DNA of 8,426 nt from Dehalococcoidia bacterium CG2_30_46_9 (GTDB lineage Bacteria > Chloroflexota > Dehalococcoidia > GIF9 > AB-539-J10), in the NCBI GenBank assembly GCA_001873005.1, contig MNYE01000064.1, forward strand, positions 1-8,426, read 5' to 3'. Positions 1-5,376 of this stretch are shown piece by piece (within the stretch, counting starts at the first letter, position 1; each line of letters starts with the position of its first letter). The notes below the pieces were generated by a model. It saw only the letters and a list, made by a program, of their open reading frames with translations. It was not told where the DNA came from and did not search any database. The position numbers and the translations under genes are program-made.

Positions 1-528
1 CGTATGCATGACAATATGGAAGGACGTAAGGAGGCTTCCATGGAAGTGAGAAATAAAGTAAGAGGTATTGCTCATGATACCAATGTGGCTAAGATAACTG
101 TCATTGGCGTGCCTGACAAGCCCGGTGTTGCCATGAGTATCTTTGAGTCCCTGGCCAAAGCAAACATAAGTGTGGATACTATTGTGCAAAATGCTAGTGT
201 CCAAAATATTACCGACCTTACCTTCACGGTGGCTCAAACTGATCTAGACAGGGCAATGTCTATTGTGGAACCAGTGGCGAAGTTCCTCGGTGCGAAACAA
301 TGCACTGCTGATGCCACCTCAGCTAAGATTAGTATTGTAGGCACCGGCATGCAAAACACGCCGGGCTATGCTGCCAGAATGTTCCGCGCGCTTTACGAAG
401 AAGGCATCAATATCCAGTTAATTACTACTTCGGAGATAAGAATAACCTGTATCATCTCCGAGAATAAAGTTAAGGATGCTGTTCGGGCATTGCACAAAGC
501 CTTTGAACTCGATGGCAATCGGGAGTAA
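1..528 (+). CDS. lysC: Aspartate kinase, C-terminal regulatory part (5' truncated)
   Basis: The reading frame is open from the first base and ends at TAA 526-528, so this is the 3' end of a gene that begins outside the window. Aspartate kinase phosphorylates L-aspartate with ATP, the first step towards lysine, threonine, methionine and diaminopimelate, in the cytoplasm. Only the regulatory half is visible: two ACT domains, the first containing VAKITVIGVPDKPGVA and a VQNAS stretch followed by TDLTFTV, the second containing AKISIVGTGM, then the conserved TSEIRI strand and the RALHKAFEL end. These match the usual C-terminus of monofunctional, feedback-regulated aspartokinases. The catalytic kinase domain is not in the window. 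The next gene begins 5 bp after the stop, so the two are probably co-transcribed. An internal start at position 40 is described separately. Identification is firm; which amino acid inhibits the enzyme cannot be read from this part. Confidence 0.93.
   Translation, partial: RMHDNMEGRKEASMEVRNKVRGIAHDTNVAKITVIGVPDKPGVAMSIFESLAKANISVDTIVQNASVQNITDLTFTVAQTDLDRAMSIVEPVAKFLGAKQCTADATSAKISIVGTGMQNTPGYAARMFRALYEEGINIQLITTSEIRITCIISENKVKDAVRALHKAFELDGNRE
28..34 (+). promoter_or_regulatory. Strong internal Shine-Dalgarno inside lysC
   Basis: AAGGAGG lies 5 bases before an in-frame ATG at 40-42. It is a near-perfect ribosome binding site in the middle of the lysC coding frame, and the strongest such site I saw in the window. 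It is placed to start a separate C-terminal (beta) polypeptide of aspartokinase. Confidence 0.6.
40..528 (+). CDS. lysC: Probable aspartokinase beta subunit from an internal in-frame start
   Basis: Starting at ATG 40 gives a 162-residue protein beginning MEVRNKVRGIAHDTNVAK and consisting of just the two ACT domains. In Bacillus, Corynebacterium, Mycobacterium and Thermus, lysC (ask) is known to contain an in-frame internal start that makes a beta subunit of about 160-170 residues, giving an alpha2-beta2 enzyme. The start here falls at the same place relative to the first ACT domain, and the AAGGAGG at 28-34 supplies a good ribosome binding site. The sequence and spacing are seen directly; that the start is used is inference. 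The alternative is that the GGAGG is a chance result of the codons for Lys-Glu-Ala. Confidence 0.55.
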   Translation: MEVRNKVRGIAHDTNVAKITVIGVPDKPGVAMSIFESLAKANISVDTIVQNASVQNITDLTFTVAQTDLDRAMSIVEPVAKFLGAKQCTADATSAKISIVGTGMQNTPGYAARMFRALYEEGINIQLITTSEIRITCIISENKVKDAVRALHKAFELDGNRE

Positions 529-533
529 GTATC

Positions 534-1529
534 ATGTTACCTTATTACAAAGAGGAAGAAGAGGCCAAATTGCATCGGCAACTAAGCCAGAAGGCTGTGG
601 AATTGGCAGTTCAAGGTCGTTGGGAAGAGGCCGAGATGGTAAACCAGGATATTATTGAAAGGTTTGCCGCAGATGTCGAAGCCTATAATCGTCTTGGCAG
701 AGCGTTAATAGAATTAGGGGACCTTGTTAGAGCTAAGGAAGCTTACGCCAAAGCTTTGGAGCTTGCCCCTGACAATACTATTGCCAAAAAGAATCTGTCC
801 CGAATCAAGTTCGGGATAAGCCTGTCTCAGTCTACGGCAGTGACAGAGAGTGGGGAGTCTAGAGTCGAAACCAAGTCAAGTAGCAAAACCATACTTGCCC
901 TTGCTCCTGACCTCTTTGTTACCGAGATGGGCAAAGCCGGGGTAGCAAAACTCCACAATATGGCTTCAAGGGATGTCCTTGAACGAAGTGAAGGATTTGC
1001 CCGATTGATTGTTGGCGATCGGGTACAATTAAGAGTGGAAGGGCAACGCTTGATTGTGGAAAGTGAGCAAGGGGAATACGTCGGAGAAGTTGAGCCCAAA
1101 CATGCCCTGCGGCTCATCAAATTGATAAAGGGCGGTAACAGATATGATACCGCTATTCTAAAGGTAGGCGATGATGATCTGTCTGTGATTATTAAAGAAG
1201 TGTATCAGCATCCCAGTCAGGCAGGATGCCTTTCCTTTCCCCTGAAACAAGTTCAGGGTAAAAGTGTTGCTGCCCTCCGCTCTTATGCTAAAGGGAGGCC
1301 CTCCTCTCTCCACCCCTTATCTGGCGAGGGACGTGAGGAAGAGGAGCAAGAAGAAGGTGGCCCTCGTCCACCCTACCCCTTATCTGGCGAGGGACGTGAG
1401 GGAACTAAAGAAATTGAACATCCCGGCGAGAGAGAGGAGTCCGACTTAGAGGGTTTCACTGTCTCTGAAATAAGTTCAGAGTCAATTTTTTCAGGGGAAA
1501 ACGAAGGAAGCGATGAAATGGAAAATTAA
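534..1529 (+). CDS. TPR-repeat protein with a beta-rich middle and repeat-derived acidic tail
   Basis: This 331-residue protein starts at ATG 534, with GGGAG at 521-525 (8-base spacing) inside the end of lysC. Residues about 17-47 and 48-81 form two TPR units (the second carries the classic pattern of YNRLGRALIELGD then AYAKALELAPDN), which normally mediate protein-protein contacts. Residues about 124-232 look like a compact, beta-rich domain ending near YQHPSQAG; the order of strands (GEYVGEVEPKHALRLIKLI, then a GNRYDTAIL strand) loosely resembles a HIRAN-type fold, but I cannot confirm this. From about residue 250 the sequence becomes low in complexity, rich in Glu, Gly and Ser, and includes two copies of PLSGEGRE (residues 261-268 and 282-289) that come from a DNA repeat. 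No signal peptide or membrane segment is seen, so it is probably cytoplasmic. I do not recognise a specific function; neighbours do not define one. Confidence 0.85.
   Translation: MLPYYKEEEEAKLHRQLSQKAVELAVQGRWEEAEMVNQDIIERFAADVEAYNRLGRALIELGDLVRAKEAYAKALELAPDNTIAKKNLSRIKFGISLSQSTAVTESGESRVETKSSSKTILALAPDLFVTEMGKAGVAKLHNMASRDVLERSEGFARLIVGDRVQLRVEGQRLIVESEQGEYVGEVEPKHALRLIKLIKGGNRYDTAILKVGDDDLSVIIKEVYQHPSQAGCLSFPLKQVQGKSVAALRSYAKGRPSSLHPLSGEGREEEEQEEGGPRPPYPLSGEGREGTKEIEHPGEREESDLEGFTVSEISSESIFSGENEGSDEMEN
1297..1402 (+). repeat. Tandem pair of a dispersed GC-rich repeat read in frame in the TPR gene
   Basis: An identical 27-base unit occurs at 1312-1338 and 1375-1401, exactly 63 bases (21 codons) apart, so both copies are read as PLSGEGRE. 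Upstream similarity extends to a shared GGCCCTC at 1297 and 1359 with a one-base length difference between. The core GGCGAGGGACGTGAGGG (1386-1402) recurs exactly at 3560-3576 in gyrA, showing that this is a dispersed element and not a domain of the TPR protein. Confidence 0.8.
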
Positions 1530-1642
1530 AAATCAAAGGTCAAAAGTCAAAATGACAACTCAAAATGCAAATTTTTTAACTTTTGCTCTATCATTTTGCA
1601 TTTTTATTTTTGCTTTTTGCATTTCAAAGGGGCTTGTTTAAG
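1530..1642 (+). other. AT-rich intergenic region with an inverted repeat before gyrA
   Basis: This 113-bp gap is the only real intergenic space in the window. It is made of A-rich words (repeats of TCAAA and CAAAATG) on the left and the complementary T-rich words on the right. A perfect 10-bp inverted repeat, AAAATGCAAA at 1562-1571 and TTTGCATTTT at 1595-1604, can fold with a 23-base loop. The overall shape is that of a dispersed AT-rich palindromic intergenic repeat. A gyrA promoter could lie here, for example TTGCTC at 1583 with TATTTT at 1605, but the match is poor and I do not call it. There is no convincing terminator for the upstream gene: the T run at 1572-1577 is not preceded by a GC-rich stem. 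Confidence 0.55.
1626..1632 (+). promoter_or_regulatory. Ribosome binding site that sets the gyrA start
   Basis: AAAGGGG lies 10 bases before ATG 1643. It favours this ATG over the in-frame TTG at 1583, which sits within the AT-rich repeat and would add a 20-residue Phe/Leu-rich stretch foreign to GyrA. The ATG also gives an N-terminus ([20 protein letters not shown]) in line with the family. Confidence 0.6.
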
Positions 1643-4243
1643 ATGGAAGTAGGAATAATAAAGCCTATTAATATCGAAGAGGAGATGAAGAGCTCCTATC
1701 TCGACTACGCCATGAGCGTTATCGTCTCCCGGGCATTGCCTGATGTACGTGATGGTCTTAAACCGGTGCAAAGACGTATTTTGTATGCCATGAACGAACT
1801 GGGGTTACACCATAATAGCCCTTATAAAAAGAGTGCCCGTATTGTTGGTGAAGTTATGGGAAAATATCACCCTCATGGCGATGCACCAGTATATGAAGCT
1901 ATGGTGCGCATGGCACAAGATTTTTCCTTGAGATATGTTCTGGTTGATGGACAAGGCAATTTTGGCAGCATTGATAATGACCCTCCCGCAGCAATGAGGT
2001 ATACCGAGGCCCGTCTTGCCGAAATCACCAAGGAAATGTTACTTGATATTGATAAGAGCACTGTTGACTTTGTCCCCAATTTCGATGACTCTCTCAAGGA
2101 GCCTTCAGTCTTGCCGACAAGATTGCCTAATTTGTTAGTTAATGGTTCTACGGGCATAGCTGTGGGTATAGCAACTAATATCCCACCACATAACCTTGGG
2201 GAGATATGCGATGCTATTGTCTACCTGGTTGATAATCCACAAGCTACCATAGGCGAGTTGGCACAATTTGTTAAAGGTCCTGATTTTCCCACCGGGGGGA
2301 TTATTTTAGGCAAAGAAGGCATAGAAAGTGGTTATGCTGGCGGTCTGGGTAAAGTCGTAGTTCGGGCTAAAGTGACAGCGGTGAGTTTAAAGGGAGGCCG
2401 ACGGCAGATAGTTGTTACTGAGCTTCCCTATCAAGTAAATAAGGCCGCCTTGGTGGAAAGAATAGCCAATCTGGCTAAGGAAAGAAAAATCGCTGGCATA
2501 GCCGAAGTACGTGATGAATCAGATAGAGAAGGCATGCGCATTGTTATTGAGCTCAAGAAGGAAGTCGAACCTGAGCGAATATTAAATAATCTCTACAAGA
2601 ATACCCCAATGCAGTCCGCCTTTTTCATAAATATGGTTGCCCTGGTCAATGGACAACCAAAGTTACTCAGTCTAAAAGAAGCCTTAACCTGCTATATTGA
2701 TTTTCGCTCCGAAGTAATTAAGAGATGCTCTCAATTTGAACTTAACAAGGCAAAGGACAGAGCTCATATCCTCGAAGGTTTTCGAATTACTCTAGATAAT
2801 CTAGAAGAGGTGATTAAGACCATTCGGCAGTCGGAAACTCCTGATTCTGCCCGTACTAACTTAATGCAAACCTTTAATTTTACTCTAGTCCAAGCTCAAG
2901 CTATTCTTGATATGCCGCTTCGCCGTTTAGCCCATATGGAGCAAGAGAAATATCTCCAGGAATATAGCGAGGTAATTAAAAATATCTCTTACCTCGAGGA
3001 TTTACTAGCCAGCCCCGGTAAGATACTGGCGCTTATTGCGCAGGACGTTAAGGAAATTAAATCCAAATATGGTGACTCTCGCCGCACCCTGATAAGCGAA
3101 GAGGAAGCTTCTGAGTTCAGCCAGGAGGATCTTATTCCTCACGAGAAGATGCTCATTACCCTGACCAAGCAAGGATTCATCAAGAGAATCTCTCTCGGGA
3201 CTTATCACCTACAGCACCGTGGCGGCAAAGGTATCATAGGGATGGTGACTCTCAAGTCCGACATAGCAGGGCATATTCTTGTAGCCGATACTCATGACGA
3301 CCTGCTTTTCTTTACTAGTAGAGGCAAGGTCTATCCACTCAAATGCTATGAGCTTCCCGAGGAGTCCACTCGAGGTGCCAAAGGTTTAGCTTTGGTTAAT
3401 CTACTGCCCGTTGACCTGAAGGATGAGGTGACGGCACTACTCCCTATCGCCCCTCACGCCCTTGGCCACAAAATGCCCTCTCCCTCGACGGGAGAGGGTG
3501 AAAGGGGGCCAATCCCTCTTAGTCCCCCTTTTCTAAAGGGGGATTTAGGAGGATTACAGGGCGAGGGACGTGAGGGTGCCTCCTCCGCCTATGTTTTAAT
3601 GGCCACCAAAGATGCTATTGTGAAGAAGGTTTCTTTAGAGGAATTCAGCTCAATCAGGAGAAACGGAGTTAAAGCCATTGTGCTTAGAAGTAACGATTTG
3701 CTCATATCGGCTAGAGTGGCTAGTGATGAAGATGAGGCTATCCTAGTAACTCAGAATGGGCAAGCTATTAGATTTAAGGTAAAAAACTTAAGGATATTAT
3801 CTCGCAACAGCGGGGGTGTTCGTGGCATTCGTCTCATAAGCGACTGCGTTGTCGGTATGGATATTATTCCTGCTACGCCGCAGGCGAAGAATCGGGCAAG
3901 TATAAAAGCAATGAGGGGCCTTTTCGATTTGCCCGAAAAGTCTGAAGTCTATGTATTTACAATAACTGGAAACGGTTTTGGTAAGTTAACTCCAGCAAAG
4001 AATTATCCTACTCATAATCGGGGTGGCAAGGGGGTACGAGCGCATAAAGTTAATCAGAAAACTGGTAAGATAGCGGCATCTATGATTGTCTCCAAACAAG
4101 GTTCCCTTGTAATTCTATCCGCCAAGGGAAATATAGTATGCATCCCTATGGAACAGGTTTCCACTCAAAGCAGGAACGGTAGCGGGGTGCGATTGATGAC
4201 ACTGGCCCCCGATGATAGAGTAATTTCAATCGCTATTTTTTAA
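1643..4243 (+). CDS. gyrA: DNA gyrase subunit A with an in-frame repeat insertion
   Basis: This 866-residue protein is the DNA breakage-reunion subunit of gyrase, which works as A2B2 with GyrB to put negative supercoils into DNA using ATP. The N-terminal winged-helix and tower region contains the family hallmarks [20 protein letters not shown] (residues 31-50), GKYHPHGD (73-80) and the catalytic tyrosine Y120 in AAMRYTE. The C-terminal beta-pinwheel has a GyrA box, QHRGGKG at 524-530, and a second similar HNRGGKG at 791-797; this box marks gyrase as opposed to topoisomerase IV. In the quinolone region the positions matching E. coli Ser83 and Asp87 are Ala81 and Glu85. Residues about 603-645 are an insertion translated from a palindromic DNA repeat, lying between two pinwheel strands (VTALLPIA and [14 protein letters not shown]). 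The frame is kept and the rest of the domain is intact, so the gene is probably functional. The MarC gene follows after 2 bp. gyrB is not in the window. Confidence 0.96.
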   Translation: MEVGIIKPINIEEEMKSSYLDYAMSVIVSRALPDVRDGLKPVQRRILYAMNELGLHHNSPYKKSARIVGEVMGKYHPHGDAPVYEAMVRMAQDFSLRYVLVDGQGNFGSIDNDPPAAMRYTEARLAEITKEMLLDIDKSTVDFVPNFDDSLKEPSVLPTRLPNLLVNGSTGIAVGIATNIPPHNLGEICDAIVYLVDNPQATIGELAQFVKGPDFPTGGIILGKEGIESGYAGGLGKVVVRAKVTAVSLKGGRRQIVVTELPYQVNKAALVERIANLAKERKIAGIAEVRDESDREGMRIVIELKKEVEPERILNNLYKNTPMQSAFFINMVALVNGQPKLLSLKEALTCYIDFRSEVIKRCSQFELNKAKDRAHILEGFRITLDNLEEVIKTIRQSETPDSARTNLMQTFNFTLVQAQAILDMPLRRLAHMEQEKYLQEYSEVIKNISYLEDLLASPGKILALIAQDVKEIKSKYGDSRRTLISEEEASEFSQEDLIPHEKMLITLTKQGFIKRISLGTYHLQHRGGKGIIGMVTLKSDIAGHILVADTHDDLLFFTSRGKVYPLKCYELPEESTRGAKGLALVNLLPVDLKDEVTALLPIAPHALGHKMPSPSTGEGERGPIPLSPPFLKGDLGGLQGEGREGASSAYVLMATKDAIVKKVSLEEFSSIRRNGVKAIVLRSNDLLISARVASDEDEAILVTQNGQAIRFKVKNLRILSRNSGGVRGIRLISDCVVGMDIIPATPQAKNRASIKAMRGLFDLPEKSEVYVFTITGNGFGKLTPAKNYPTHNRGGKGVRAHKVNQKTGKIAASMIVSKQGSLVILSAKGNIVCIPMEQVSTQSRNGSGVRLMTLAPDDRVISIAIF
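3476..3498 (+). repeat. Perfect 9-bp GC-rich hairpin inside gyrA
   Basis: CCCTCTCCC (3476-3484) and GGGAGAGGG (3490-3498) are exact reverse complements around a 5-base loop TCGAC. It is the left hairpin of the composite element. No T run follows, so it is not an intrinsic terminator. Confidence 0.85.
3512..3554 (+). repeat. Imperfect 20-bp palindrome nested in the gyrA element
   Basis: The arms 3512-3531 and 3535-3554 pair at 16 of 20 positions around a 3-base loop; the inner nine pairs (from T3523 to T3531 against A3535 to A3543) are perfect. It is translated as [14 protein letters not shown]. From memory, CCCCCTTTT/AAAGGGGGATTTAG-type palindromes of this kind are dispersed intergenic repeats in many bacterial genomes. 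Its position between the two halves of the other repeat suggests a second element that landed inside the first. Confidence 0.75.
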
Positions 4244-4245
4244 GA

Positions 4246-4920
4246 ATGGTTGCTCTCCGTCATTGTGGTGAGCCGAGCCGAAATCCTGAGCGAAGCGAAG
4301 GATCTGGTAAGAGTGAAAGGACTTTGGTAAATATCTTTCGAGAGCTAGGTTTGACCTTTGTCCCTCTTTTTGTGGCTATGGACTCCGTGGGCGTTCTTCC
4401 CATCCTGTTTTCTTTAACAAGAGAGATGAAAACGCGGGAACGAAGTCGCACAGTAAGACTAGCAATGCTCACTGCTCTGGGCCTGGGTCTGGGGTTTAGC
4501 GCTATCGGGAAAGCCATTTTCCTGTTTCTGGGCATAGAGGTAGCCGATTTCCTCGTAGCTGGCGGACTTATTTTACTGGTTTTGTCAGTCAAAGACTTAG
4601 CTACCGGCAAGATGGTGGAATTTCAAGCTTCACCAATGATTGAGACCATCGGAGTAGTCCCTCTGGGCACACCACTAGTTGTGGGGCCGGCAGTGTTGAC
4701 CACCTTACTTATATTGATTGACCAGTATTCCATCTTTATAGTGCTGTTTTCCTTCGTTCTCAATATGGCGATAGCCTGGATTCTTTTTCGGCAGGTGGAC
4801 AGAGTGATAAAATTCTTGGGGAATAGTGGCACTGTGGCTATATCAAAAGTAGTTAGTTTGCTTTTGGCTGCCATTGCCATTAAGATGATACGGCAGGGGA
4901 TCTTAGAAATTTTAGCCTAG
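4246..4920 (+). CDS. MarC-family integral membrane protein
   Basis: This 224-residue protein belongs to the MarC (UPF0056) family of six-helix inner-membrane proteins, whose transport role is not settled; early links to multiple antibiotic resistance have not held up. Family features include LTFVPLFVAMDSVGVLPILFSL (about residues 35-56), the GGLILLVLSVKDL helix (about 104-116), and a PLGTPLVVGPAVLTTLL stretch (about 137-153); hydrophobic segments lie at about 30-55, 68-93, 97-113, 130-155, 158-178 and 193-215. The first 26 residues (containing GEPSRNPERSEGSG) are hydrophilic and come from a DNA repeat. ATG 4246 lies 2 bp after the gyrA stop with no clear Shine-Dalgarno, so it would rely on translational coupling. 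TTG 4324 would give a 198-residue protein starting LVNIFRELG, closer to the family length, but AAAGGA at 4316-4321 is only 2 bases away. The start is therefore uncertain. Confidence 0.88.
   Translation: MVALRHCGEPSRNPERSEGSGKSERTLVNIFRELGLTFVPLFVAMDSVGVLPILFSLTREMKTRERSRTVRLAMLTALGLGLGFSAIGKAIFLFLGIEVADFLVAGGLILLVLSVKDLATGKMVEFQASPMIETIGVVPLGTPLVVGPAVLTTLLILIDQYSIFIVLFSFVLNMAIAWILFRQVDRVIKFLGNSGTVAISKVVSLLLAAIAIKMIRQGILEILA
4258..4305 (+). repeat. Second type of dispersed palindromic repeat at the MarC N-terminus
   Basis: The core is ATCCT (4283-4287) and AGGAT (4299-4303) around GAGCGAAGCGA, in a context of GCCGAGCCGAAATCCTGAGC. It is read as SRNPERSEGS. From memory, CCTGAGCGAAGCGAAGGATC-type sequences are frequent dispersed repeats in various bacterial genomes, and NPERSEGS peptides occur in their predicted proteins. 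It is unrelated in sequence to the gyrA and TPR-gene repeats. Outer limits are approximate. Confidence 0.7.
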
Positions 4921-4929
4921 GAGAAAGCG

Positions 4930-5364
4930 ATGGCTAGTGGTTCACAAGGATGGGTTGTCAACATACAAAGAGAGATGGAATGGCTTATAGAGGAGGTGGT
5001 CAGCCGCAAACCACCCATGGTGCGCTTTTCCCCCCGAACCTGGCAACCAGCTATTGATGTTTATGAAACAGATGAGAATGTGGTAGTCCTGGTCGAGTTA
5101 GCTGGTATTAAGCAAGATGAAATCGAGGTATTGGCTCAGAATAATATTCTCACGGTCAGAGGTGAAAGGCGAGATATCAAACAAGGCATTAAGCGAACCT
5201 ATTCCCAGATGGAGATTCTGTGGGGACCTTTCGAGCGAAATATTACCTTGCCGGCAAATGTGGATGTTGAACAAATTGAGGCCTTTTACAACGCTGGTTT
5301 CTTGGAAGTTATCTTGCCCAAACTAGGAGAAAGAAATCACACAGAAAGGCGTAAAGGCAAGTAA
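4930..5364 (+). CDS. Small heat-shock protein, Hsp20/alpha-crystallin family
   Basis: This 144-residue protein is an ATP-independent holdase that binds unfolding proteins and keeps them from aggregating in the cytoplasm. The alpha-crystallin domain runs from about residue 40 (QPAIDVYETDENVVVLVELAG) to 131, and ends with the signature NAGFLEVILPK (121-131), matching the family A-x-x-x-G-[VIL]-L motif. Residues 1-39 are a short N-terminal arm with a WLIEEVV helix. The C-terminal tail KLGERNHTERRKGK is short and basic and lacks the usual I-x-I/V motif that links dimers in larger oligomers. The start ATG 4930 has GGAG at 4920-4923 (6-base spacing), overlapping the end of the MarC gene. Lon follows after 12 bp, which suggests joint heat-shock expression; I saw no CIRCE (TTAGCACTC/GAGTGCTAA) upstream. 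Confidence 0.94.
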   Translation: MASGSQGWVVNIQREMEWLIEEVVSRKPPMVRFSPRTWQPAIDVYETDENVVVLVELAGIKQDEIEVLAQNNILTVRGERRDIKQGIKRTYSQMEILWGPFERNITLPANVDVEQIEAFYNAGFLEVILPKLGERNHTERRKGK

Positions 5365-5376
5365 CAAAAGGTAGCG

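Larger units (their letters stand above)
3451..3576 (+). repeat. 126-bp nested palindromic element inserted in frame in gyrA
   Basis: The element is bounded by an 8-bp inverted repeat, CCCTCACG at 3451-3458 and CGTGAGGG at 3569-3576, and is exactly 42 codons long. Inside are two hairpins described separately, and its right end GGCGAGGGACGTGAGGG (3560-3576) is identical to a segment of the TPR gene. Its word AAATGCCCTCTCCC (3471-3484) recurs at the end of lon (7750-7763). The encoded peptide is rich in Gly, Pro and Glu ([12 protein letters not shown], then [11 protein letters not shown], then GEGREG) and has no counterpart that I know in standard GyrA. The outer boundaries are my best estimate and could be off by some bases. 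Confidence 0.8.

Noticed and set aside
1583..1642. A longer GyrA starting at TTG 1583 with 20 extra residues
   Set aside because: The extra stretch is Phe/Leu-rich and translated from the AT-rich repeat, while ATG 1643 has an AAAGGGG site and the family-like N-terminus.
3476..3498. Intrinsic terminator inside gyrA
   Set aside because: The GC-rich stem is perfect, but no T run follows and the gene continues intact for a further 740 bases.
3451..3576. CRISPR array or insertion sequence in gyrA
   Set aside because: There are no regularly spaced identical repeats with unique spacers, no transposase frame and no target-site duplication that I could see; the element is too short for an autonomous one.
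1643..4243. Topoisomerase IV subunit A (parC) in place of gyrA
   Set aside because: The C-terminal domain carries a GyrA-box motif and the full set of pinwheel strands, which point to gyrase.
4863..4891. Heat-shock promoter for hsp20-lon within the MarC gene
   Set aside because: TTGGCT and a GATACG-like -10 are spaced by 17 bases, but the -10 match is poor, and no CIRCE inverted repeat is present.
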